Assembly (NCBI GenBank): GCA_004525465.1 | Contig: SPCN01000146.1 | Location: forward strand, 1 to 6,097 | DNA: 6,097 bases | Direction of reading: 5' to 3' | Source of the DNA: Chrysiogenales bacterium | GTDB taxonomy: Bacteria > Acidobacteriota > Aminicenantia > UBA2199 | Translations under genes and position numbers: made by a program | The notes under the pieces: model-generated | Told to the model about the DNA's origin: nothing | Databases searched by the model: none | The model's input: only the letters and a program-made list of their open reading frames with translations | Shown: in pieces, positions 1 to 5,739 of the stretch | Layout of the letters: every line of letters begins with the position of its first letter | How positions within the stretch are numbered: position 1 is the first letter of the stretch

Positions 1-81
1 CCGGGGCTGTAAATAGGAAAGGTTTATCGTTGCCGGAGGATGGTGCGGGTATTTTTTGCGCGGGAAAACAAAGAACGGTCC

Positions 82-753
82 TTACTGGGCGGCCGGGCTT
101 TCGCCTTCTATCGTGGCTAGAAGGGTCTGCGCTTCCATGGCGCTGGGTGTGTTGGGATATTCCGATAGGATCCGTTTCAGGCCCACGGCCGCCTCTTCCT
201 GCCGTTTGTTCCCGATCTGCATTTTGGCCAGCTGCATTAGGATGAGCTCCTTGGCCATGGCGGTCTTTTTATCGGCCAACATGCGTTTGAGCAGGCTTTC
301 CGCTTCCTGAATTTTTCCGCCGGTTGTCAGTATGGTGGCGGTGAGGATTTGCTTTTCATCATTGAGCATGGCGATGCGGCTGGTGGGGAACTCTTTCAGA
401 GCAGCTTCGGCTTTTTGCAGGTCGCCTTTTTCAAAATACAGGGTGGCGATGAACAACCTTCCCGCAGCCGAGATCCCCTTTTTGAATTTCATTTCCTGGA
501 GCTTGGTGATTTTTTGGTCCACGCTCAGTTTGGCGTCGTTGCGGACACGGAAAGCTTCGCTATAAACCTTGTTTTCACCAGCGGAACTCAGGTTCTTGAA
601 AAAAAACACTGCCAGCAGAATCAGGATGGCTAAAACGGCGATGCCGGCGCCCGCGAGGATGCGCCGACGGTTATTTAAAAAAAAGGTTATAGCTTTCTCA
701 AAAAAATTGAGAAACGGATCAGCCTTCAAATGGTCTTTTTCCTTTTTTTTCAT
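82..753 (-). CDS. Membrane-anchored TPR-like protein (YfgM/TPR_21 type)
   Basis: The 223-residue product begins with a short, very basic cytoplasmic tail (MKKKEKDHLK), then one strongly hydrophobic helix at about residues 31-53 just after an Asn-Arg-Arg-Arg stretch. That predicts N-in, C-out topology with the rest in the periplasm. Residues 98-215 are helix pairs with TPR-like spacing, for example LYFEKGDLQKAEAALKEFP at 105-123, then about 133-160 and 166-200. This architecture matches YfgM-like/TPR_21 proteins, which in enterobacteria associate with the SecYEG translocon and periplasmic chaperones; a role in protein export or envelope assembly is inferred by resemblance only. The start is set by GAGG at 759-762, five bases before the ATG, and no room remains upstream because a tRNA ends 14 nt before it. 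The stop is TAA. A generic TPR scaffold is the alternative. Confidence 0.82.
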   Translation of the reverse strand: MKKKEKDHLKADPFLNFFEKAITFFLNNRRRILAGAGIAVLAILILLAVFFFKNLSSAGENKVYSEAFRVRNDAKLSVDQKITKLQEMKFKKGISAAGRLFIATLYFEKGDLQKAEAALKEFPTSRIAMLNDEKQILTATILTTGGKIQEAESLLKRMLADKKTAMAKELILMQLAKMQIGNKRQEEAAVGLKRILSEYPNTPSAMEAQTLLATIEGESPAAQ

Positions 754-767
754 TTTTACCTCAATTT

Positions 768-840
768 TGCGCCTGAGATGACTCGAACATCCAACCCTGG
801 GATTAGGAATCCCATGCTCTATCCTTTGAGCTACAGGCGC
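768..840 (-). tRNA. tRNA-Arg (anticodon CCT)
   Basis: Read on the minus strand, a full cloverleaf is visible. The acceptor stem GCGCCTG/CAGGCGC has seven perfect pairs, followed by TA, then the D stem GCTC/GAGC with loop AAAGGATA. The anticodon stem TGGGA/TCCCA carries loop TTCCTAA, giving anticodon CCT at 805-807, which reads AGG (Arg). A five-base variable region GGGTT and the T arm GGATG-TTCGAGT-CATCT (one G-U pair) complete it. The discriminator is A at 768; CCA is not encoded, so it must be added by nucleotidyltransferase. The gene lies immediately upstream of the TPR protein gene on the same strand. Confidence 0.96.
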
Positions 841-849
841 AAGAATACA

Positions 850-878
850 GCAATATCACTTTTCGCCGCCCATGTCAA
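850..878 (-). promoter_or_regulatory. Candidate promoter for tRNA-Arg and the TPR gene
   Basis: On the minus strand a perfect -35 hexamer TTGACA (873-878) is followed after 17 bases by TATTGC (850-855), a weak -10 with three matches to TATAAT. The predicted start would fall about three bases before the mature 5' end of the tRNA, a usual position for a tRNA promoter. The -35 is strong and well placed; the -10 is weak. Confidence 0.45.
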
Positions 879-907
879 TTGACCTTTGAGTGCAATCGTG
901 CTAAGTT
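879..907 (+). promoter_or_regulatory. Candidate promoter for the NtrY-like kinase gene
   Basis: TTGACC (879-884, five of six to consensus) is followed after 17 bases by TAAGTT (902-907, three of six), preceded by TG plus one base (899-901) as in extended -10 promoters. Its -35 box abuts the opposite-facing -35 of the tRNA promoter within the near-palindrome TGTCAATTGACC. Transcription would start near 914 and give a leader of about 85 nt. Confidence 0.38.
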
Positions 908-925
908 GAGAAGACATATCCGCCG

Positions 926-990
926 CTGCCGGACCGCGATGGGGCTGCCAGCCGGCTTTTTCGGCTATAGCGGGCAGCGACGGCAGAGGA
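926..990 (+). promoter_or_regulatory. Nested hairpin in the kinase leader, ending at the ribosome binding site
   Basis: Three nested inverted pairs can be read: CTGCCG (926-931) with CGGCAG (981-986), GCTGCC (944-949) with GGCAGC (973-978), and AGCCG (950-954) with CGGCT (962-966) around a seven-base T-rich loop. The outer stem ends on the first base of the Shine-Dalgarno GAGGA (986-990), which is eight bases before the ATG at 999. The pairs are seen in the sequence; a role in controlling translation is inferred. It matches no riboswitch class I recognise. Confidence 0.35.
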
Positions 991-998
991 ATTAGAGA

Positions 999-3170
999 AT
1001 GAAAAGCAAAAACATCAAGGGCGTGCGTTTGATCGTGGCTGCCATGGTTCTGTTTTTTATCGTTTTTGTCATCATCCGTTTCTATTTTGAAGAAAGCAAA
1101 AATTTCTCGCCCCTGGCCCTGAAAGGCAGCACCTTGATCTTCGGGTTGTGGATCATCATCATTCTTTTCGGCCTGACCTTTCTTTTCATTCTGGCCCGCA
1201 ATATTCTGAAAATGTATCTTGAAAACAACCAGAGCGGCACCGGGCACAGCTTCAAAAACAAGCTGGTCTTTTTTTTCATCGCCTTTTCCCTTGTCCCGAC
1301 CCTGCTGCTCTTTATTTTCGCCACCGACGTCATCTCGCAGAGTATCGAGCAGTGGTTCAAGACCCCCATCGAGAACATTATGCACAATGTCGAGGATGTC
1401 AAAAAAAATTACTACGGCAAGATCACCGGGGATCTCGAGCACTTTTCGAAGCTGATCGCTGCCATGATCCAGCAAAAGAGAATGTACACCGATGAGAACA
1501 AGATTTTCCTGCAGAACAAGCTCAAGGAGAAGATGCTGGAATACAAGCTCGACGTGGTCAACATCTATAAGAATAAAAACGAGGTGTTCGCCATTTTCAA
1601 TCCGCGCATTCCCATGCAGGAGTATAAGAACCTGCCGCTGAACATCGTCTACCGCGGCCTGGGCGGCGCCGGCTTTACCACCATCGACACCTTGAAGACC
1701 GGGGAGTTGATCCGTAACGGCGTTGCCTTCGACATCACCCAGGGGGACAAGATGCTGATCATCACCGGAAAATACTTTCCGGAAAGCTATACCCGCAGCC
1801 TGAACGCCTTGGCGGGCATGGTCAGCAAGCACAGCCAGATGCGCGTCCTGCGCGATCCGGTCAAAAATACCTATATCCTGCTTTTTTTGTTCATCACCAT
1901 CCTGATCATCTTTTCCGCTTCCTGGCTCGGTTTTTACCTGGCCAAGGGCATCACCGTACCGATTGAAAAACTGATATCGGCCACAGCCGAGATCGCCAAG
2001 GGCAACCTGGATGTACGCATCGATTACAAGGCCAAAGATGAATTCAACACCCTTATCAATGAATTCAACCGCATGGCTTTTGACCTGAAGGAAAACCGCG
2101 ACAAGCTGAACCGGCGTACCATCGAACTGCGCCACCGGCGCAGCATTACCGAAACCATCCTGAAAAACATCACTTCCGGCGTCATGGCCCTGAATGCCAG
2201 CGGCGAGATCATCGCCATCAATCCCGAGGCCGCCCGCATGCTGTCATTGGACATGGAAGCGGTGGCGCGGAAAAATTTCGCGGCCGTGATCTCGGATACC
2301 ATTTACCAGGACATTCATGTGTTGATCCGCAAGGCCTTTGAGACCCGCTTCAAGCTGATCGAAAAAGAGATCGATGTCAAATTGAAGGGCAAATACATCA
2401 ACCTGGCCGTCAAGATCACCCAGCTGCGCAACCCGATCAACAACCGTTTCGCCGGCTTGCTGGTGGTTTTGACCGACCTGACCGAACTTATCAAGGCCCA
2501 GCGCATGCTGGTGTGGCGCGAAGTAGCCAAGCGCATCGCCCACGAGATCAAGAATCCCCTGACCCCGATCCAGATCTCTTCACAAAGGATCTTGCGCTCG
2601 CTGGACCAGCCTCCGGATAAATTCCGCTCCATCGTCGAAGACAGTCTGAACATCATTTCCCAGGAGTTGGCTTCTATAAAAAACCTGGCCGAGGAATTCG
2701 CCAATTTCGCCCGTCTGCCCGAGATCAAGTTCAGCCAGGGCGATATCAATGAAATACTGGAAAAACTTCTGACCGTGTACACTTCCATTTACCAGAAGGT
2801 CCAGTTCAAGGTCAAGTTAGACGTGGAGCTGCCGCCTCTGGTCAAACTCGATGTCGAACAGATCAAGAGGGTGTTGGTCAATGTCCTGGACAATGCCCTG
2901 GAGATCATCGGCAAGGAAGGCGAGATCGAAATTTCCACCAGTTACAACGGGGAAAGCAAGTTCATCACCATCGAGATCGCCGACAATGGGCCCGGCATCA
3001 GCGATGAAGACAAGCAGAAAGTGTTCATGCCCTACTTTTCCAAAAAGAGTTCCGGCACCGGCCTGGGCCTGGCCATCGCCCACAACATCGTCGAGGAGCA
3101 TAACGGCCTGATCTCGGTTACCGACAACCAACCGCAAGGGGCCAGGTTCATTATTGAACTGCCGGCTTGA
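999..3170 (+). CDS. ntrY: NtrY-like transmembrane sensor histidine kinase
   Basis: This 723-residue membrane kinase is predicted to autophosphorylate on His and pass the phosphate to an NtrX-type regulator. Helices lie near residues 9-27, 45-66, 88-109 and 291-314; the stretch 110-290 between the last two forms an extracytoplasmic sensor region. A HAMP linker follows (about 315-368), then a PAS domain (about 380-495, with GEIIAINPEAARML). The HisKA motif RIAHEIKNPLTP puts the phosphoacceptor at His515. ATPase motifs are the N box around N628/N632, the G1 box DNGPGI (662-667), the F box (676-680) and the G2 box GTGLGL (686-691), so all catalytic elements are present. Domain order and length match NtrY. 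The start is firm: an in-frame TAG lies at 993-995 and GAGGA sits eight bases upstream. No response regulator gene is adjacent, unlike typical ntrYX; fhs follows after 70 bp. The exact stimulus is unknown. Confidence 0.93.
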   Translation: MKSKNIKGVRLIVAAMVLFFIVFVIIRFYFEESKNFSPLALKGSTLIFGLWIIIILFGLTFLFILARNILKMYLENNQSGTGHSFKNKLVFFFIAFSLVPTLLLFIFATDVISQSIEQWFKTPIENIMHNVEDVKKNYYGKITGDLEHFSKLIAAMIQQKRMYTDENKIFLQNKLKEKMLEYKLDVVNIYKNKNEVFAIFNPRIPMQEYKNLPLNIVYRGLGGAGFTTIDTLKTGELIRNGVAFDITQGDKMLIITGKYFPESYTRSLNALAGMVSKHSQMRVLRDPVKNTYILLFLFITILIIFSASWLGFYLAKGITVPIEKLISATAEIAKGNLDVRIDYKAKDEFNTLINEFNRMAFDLKENRDKLNRRTIELRHRRSITETILKNITSGVMALNASGEIIAINPEAARMLSLDMEAVARKNFAAVISDTIYQDIHVLIRKAFETRFKLIEKEIDVKLKGKYINLAVKITQLRNPINNRFAGLLVVLTDLTELIKAQRMLVWREVAKRIAHEIKNPLTPIQISSQRILRSLDQPPDKFRSIVEDSLNIISQELASIKNLAEEFANFARLPEIKFSQGDINEILEKLLTVYTSIYQKVQFKVKLDVELPPLVKLDVEQIKRVLVNVLDNALEIIGKEGEIEISTSYNGESKFITIEIADNGPGISDEDKQKVFMPYFSKKSSGTGLGLAIAHNIVEEHNGLISVTDNQPQGARFIIELPA

Positions 3171-3224
3171 AATGCATCGTGGTGCTTGAGCGTTTTGCAG
3201 GACTAGGCACACAGAGAAAATAAA

Positions 3225-3231
3225 AGAGGAG
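3225..3231 (+). promoter_or_regulatory. Ribosome binding site of fhs
   Basis: AGAGGAG lies nine bases before the ATG at 3241 and supports this start. In the 70-bp gap after the kinase I see no convincing -35/-10 pair and no terminator hairpin with a T run, which favours read-through from the kinase gene. Confidence 0.75.
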
Positions 3232-3240
3232 AAATCAGCC

Positions 3241-4887
3241 ATGTCCGAAAAAATGTTACCGATCAAGGAAGTGGCCGCCCGTTTCGGTATCGCCGAAGCG
3301 GAACTGTATTATTACGGACCCTTCAAAGCCAAATTGGAACCTTCGCTGGCCCGGCGTCTGGACAAGTGCGAAAGCTGCGGCAGGCAGGTGCTGGTGACCG
3401 CGACCACCCCGACTCCGGCCGGCGAAGGCAAGACCACCACCGCCATTGGTCTGTCCATGGCCCTGAACCGTATTGGGGTAAAATCCATCGTCACCCTGCG
3501 CGAGCCATCCCTGGGGCCGGTCTTCGGCATGAAAGGCGGGGCTACCGGCGGCGGCGCCTCCCAGGTGTTGCCCGCCGACGAGATCGACCTGCACTTCACC
3601 GGGGATATCCACGCCGTCACCACGGCCAACAACCTGCTGGCGGCAATGATCGATAACCACATCCAGCAGGGCAACCGCCTGGCCATCGACACGCGGCGCA
3701 TCGCCTGGCGGCGGGTGATCGACATGAATGACCGCGCCTTGCGTGAGATCGTCATCGGTCTGGGCGGCCGACAGAACGGTTTCGCCCGCGAGGACGCTTT
3801 CAACATCTCAGTGGCCTCGGAAATCATGGCTGTTCTGTGCTTGGCGGAGGATTTTCAGGACCTGAAGGACCGCTTGGCCAAAATGGTCATCGGCTACACC
3901 TCCAAAAGCAAACCCATCACTGCCGCCGACCTGAAGGCCGTGGGCTCCATGGCCCTGCTGCTGAAGGACGCCATCAAACCCAACCTGGTGCAGACCTCGG
4001 AAGGCACGCCGGCCATCATTCACGGCGGCCCTTTTGCCAATATCGCTCATGGCACCAATTCCATCCAGGCCATACGCCTGGCTCAGGCCCTTGCCGAAGT
4101 CACGGTCACCGAAGCCGGTTTCGCCTCGGAACTGGGCGGCGAAAAATTCCTGAATTTCGTTTGCCAGACGGGAAAATTCAATGTGGACGCCGTGGTGCTG
4201 GTCACCACGCTGCGGGCTTTGAAATATCACGGCGGGGCCGGCAAGGACCATCTTGCCGAAAAGAACCTGGAGGCCCTGGTCAAGGGATTTGACAACCTGG
4301 ACAAGCACATCGAGAACATGCAGGCCTTCGCTGTGCCTCTGGTCGTGGCCGTCAATTATTTCCCCGACAACGATGCCGAGGAACTGGCACTGGTTGTGAA
4401 GCATGTCGCTTCCCGGAAAGCCAAGGCCTTTGTCTGCGACCCATTCAACAAGGGTGGGGAAGGGTGCCAGGACCTGGCCCGGGAAGTCGAGCAGGCCACA
4501 CGTTCAGGTGCCCGTGTCAAACCCATTTATGAGCCGGGCTGGGCCATCCCCCGCAAGATCGAGACCATCGCCGTCCAAATGTACGGCGCCGCCCGCATCA
4601 ATTACACCCGCCAGGCCCGCAAGGATATTGAATTGCTCAATGAACTGGGCTATGACAAGCTGCACGTGATCATCGCCAAAACCCCCAACTCACTTTCAGA
4701 TGATGCCAAGGCCCTGGGCCGGCCGAGAAATTTCGACGTGGACGTGGACCGGGTTTTTCTGGCGGCCGGGGCCGGCTTCGTGGTGGCGGTCTGCGGCGAG
4801 ATCATGCTCATGCCGGGCCTGCCCCGCAACCCCGCCGCCGAAAACATCGACATCGACGCCGAGGGTAACATCAGCGGTCTGTTCTAG
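3241..4887 (+). CDS. fhs: Formate--tetrahydrofolate ligase (10-formyl-THF synthetase)
   Basis: This cytoplasmic enzyme makes 10-formyl-tetrahydrofolate from formate, THF and ATP, feeding purine and formyl-Met-tRNA synthesis or the methyl branch of the Wood-Ljungdahl pathway. The 548 residues are close to the usual 555-560 and collinear with the family. The P-loop TPTPAGEGKTT is at residues 56-66, EPSLGPVFGMKGGATGGG at 88-105, DLHFTGDIHAVTTANNLLAA at 116-135, KPNLVQTSEGTPA at 246-258, HGGPFANIAHGTNS at 261-274, KGGEG at 404-408, SLSDDAKALGRP at 484-495, and PGLPRNPAAENIDID at 525-539. Oddities are Leu523 in IMLMPGLP, where Thr is usual, and a Cys43-x2-Cys46 pair just before the P-loop. It probably shares a transcript with the upstream kinase. 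No other Wood-Ljungdahl or folate genes are in view, so the physiological direction cannot be told. Confidence 0.98.
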   Translation: MSEKMLPIKEVAARFGIAEAELYYYGPFKAKLEPSLARRLDKCESCGRQVLVTATTPTPAGEGKTTTAIGLSMALNRIGVKSIVTLREPSLGPVFGMKGGATGGGASQVLPADEIDLHFTGDIHAVTTANNLLAAMIDNHIQQGNRLAIDTRRIAWRRVIDMNDRALREIVIGLGGRQNGFAREDAFNISVASEIMAVLCLAEDFQDLKDRLAKMVIGYTSKSKPITAADLKAVGSMALLLKDAIKPNLVQTSEGTPAIIHGGPFANIAHGTNSIQAIRLAQALAEVTVTEAGFASELGGEKFLNFVCQTGKFNVDAVVLVTTLRALKYHGGAGKDHLAEKNLEALVKGFDNLDKHIENMQAFAVPLVVAVNYFPDNDAEELALVVKHVASRKAKAFVCDPFNKGGEGCQDLAREVEQATRSGARVKPIYEPGWAIPRKIETIAVQMYGAARINYTRQARKDIELLNELGYDKLHVIIAKTPNSLSDDAKALGRPRNFDVDVDRVFLAAGAGFVVAVCGEIMLMPGLPRNPAAENIDIDAEGNISGLF

Positions 4888-4959
4888 CCAACGTCTTTTT
4901 GTGCCGACATCTGCTCAGTTGGGGATGATGGGCAACCCTAAATCATTTGCTGCCGCCTA

Positions 4960-4988
4960 TTGACATGAAAAATATTTTCCCTCAAAAT
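4960..4988 (+). promoter_or_regulatory. Sigma70-type promoter for the downstream membrane protein gene
   Basis: A perfect TTGACA (4960-4965) is separated by 17 bases from CAAAAT (4983-4988, four of six to TATAAT). The start would be near 4995, giving a leader of about 80 nt. The spacer holds the imperfect palindrome GAAAAATATTTTC (4967-4979), which could be a protein-binding site. Confidence 0.55.
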
Positions 4989-5017
4989 ACCCCCCATGGG
5001 AATTATTGTTTTTTTTT
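4986..5017 (+). terminator. Possible weak terminator downstream of fhs
   Basis: AATACCC (4986-4992) can pair with GGG (4998-5000) and TATT (5004-5007), leaving a three-base bulge, and is followed by G and nine T residues (5009-5017). The stem is weak and bulged, but it is the only stem-plus-T-run after fhs. It overlaps the -10 region of the promoter for the next gene. Confidence 0.28.
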
Positions 5018-5045
5018 GAATTCAGTGAAGGAAAATAAAAAGGTC

Positions 5046-5081
5046 ATGAATATATTGGATTCGGGAGTTCGCCAAGTATGA
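5046..5081 (+). CDS. Possible 11-codon leader peptide overlapping the membrane protein start
   Basis: An ATG at 5046 opens the frame MNILDSGVRQV, whose TGA (5079-5081) overlaps the ATG of the next gene as ATGA. A purine-rich AAGGA lies at 5028-5032 (13 bases away, long) and AAAGG at 5038-5042 (too close), so initiation is uncertain. If translated, it would couple translation to the membrane protein gene. The short length makes chance occurrence quite possible. Confidence 0.2.
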   Translation: MNILDSGVRQV

Positions 5082-5668
5082 GAACGTTTTCAATTTTTGC
5101 CGTCATCGCGACCAATCTTTTTATCGGATTCAGGTACATCTATCTCATCAAAAAAGGGAAAATAAGCCCGGCATTGGCCATGTGGGTATTTTTTACCATA
5201 GCGGTTATTGGAAGTTTGCTGACCTATTTGACCGAGGGAAATTATGGATTGTTGGACAATATTTTGAATAGCGCAGACCTTCTTCTGGTTTCGTCTGTGG
5301 CGATAGCGATTGCCGTCTGGGGGGATAAAAGTACGCGATTCGATCGATTCGATAGCTGCTGCCTCATCGCGGTTCTCTTGCTGATTGTTTTTTGGACAGT
5401 TACCCAACTGCATGTAGTCGCTCATCTCTCGATTCAATTGATTCTGGTGATCGCTTATATTCCGGTTGTCAGGCGCTTGTGGCGATCGAACAAAAATACG
5501 GAATCATTCATCATGTGGATCGGCTTGCTGCTTGCTCCTATATTCTCTTTGCTGTCGAGCCGTGGAGTGCTCGCGACCGTTTATGCGGTTCGTGCCATCG
5601 TATCCACTTCGCTGCTTTTGCTGCTGATGGCTCGTGCAGAATTCAAAGAAAAGCGTATCCCTTCGTAG
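5078..5668 (+). CDS. Unrecognised seven-helix membrane protein, PQ-loop/SWEET-like by topology
   Basis: I do not recognise a family with certainty. The 196-residue product is almost entirely hydrophobic, with likely helices near residues 3-24, 30-50, 58-81, 93-110, 113-133, 143-160 and 164-185, and a short basic C-terminal tail. Residues 20-48 and 127-159 look like diverged copies: YI near the end of one helix, a basic loop (KKGK; RRLWRS), then MW followed by SLL with identical W-to-Ser spacing (W36/S46 and W147/S157). The second copy keeps a Pro (P129) in the helix before a basic loop and a Ser. Two three-helix units joined by one helix resemble PQ-loop/MtN3-type transporters, but a canonical PQ pair is absent, so a small-solute transport role is only inferred. 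The start has GGGAG at 5063-5067, ten bases upstream. The gene is visibly more AT-rich than fhs, has its own promoter and converges on pepT. Confidence 0.75.
   Translation: MRTFSIFAVIATNLFIGFRYIYLIKKGKISPALAMWVFFTIAVIGSLLTYLTEGNYGLLDNILNSADLLLVSSVAIAIAVWGDKSTRFDRFDSCCLIAVLLLIVFWTVTQLHVVAHLSIQLILVIAYIPVVRRLWRSNKNTESFIMWIGLLLAPIFSLLSSRGVLATVYAVRAIVSTSLLLLLMARAEFKEKRIPS
5336..5353 (+). repeat. Two perfect tandem copies of a 9-bp unit inside the membrane protein gene
   Basis: CGATTCGAT occurs twice in direct tandem and is in frame, encoding Arg-Phe-Asp twice (residues 87-92) in the loop between predicted helices 3 and 4. Being a multiple of three, copy-number change would lengthen the loop without shifting frame. 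Confidence 0.8.
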
Positions 5669-5719
5669 ATAAGAAAACTTGGCGAAGTTCCTTGAAGTAT
5701 TAATTTGAAACCTTGAGGA

Positions 5720-5734
5720 GAGCCTTAAAGGCCC
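5720..5734 (-). terminator. Weak hairpin downstream of pepT
   Basis: On the minus strand GGGCCT and AGGCTC can form six pairs (one G-U) around a three-base loop, five bases after the pepT stop. No T run follows, so it is a poor intrinsic terminator. Another five-pair hairpin, AACTT-GGCG-AAGTT (5676-5689), follows the membrane gene on the plus strand, also without a T run. Confidence 0.22.
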
Positions 5735-5739
5735 GTACT

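Noticed and set aside
1..81. Start of a further gene or a terminator downstream of the TPR gene
   Set aside because: No ATG or GTG on the minus strand, no convincing coding frame, and no stem followed by a T run.
768..840. tRNA gene as an integration (att) site for a mobile element
   Set aside because: No integrase gene and no second copy of the tRNA 3' end were seen in the window.
831..2135. Long minus-strand open frame of 434 codons opposite the kinase gene
   Set aside because: It overlaps the tRNA and the clear NtrY-like gene, has no recognisable domain, and its Asp/Gln/Gly-rich composition is what the antisense of a GC-biased gene gives.
3173..3187. Small hairpin GCAT-CGTG-GTGC after the kinase stop
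   Set aside because: Four pairs including a G-U and no T run; not a credible terminator.
3171..3240. Possible promoter for fhs (TTGCAG then AAATAA)
   Set aside because: Only three and two matches to consensus, and the -10 would collide with the ribosome binding site.
2817..4404. Several minus-strand frames of about 130-200 codons opposite the kinase and fhs
   Set aside because: They mirror strongly conserved coding sequence, lack ribosome binding sites and show no family features.
4888..4922. CCAAC/GTTGG inverted repeat after the fhs stop
   Set aside because: Five pairs around a 25-base loop without a T run; too weak.
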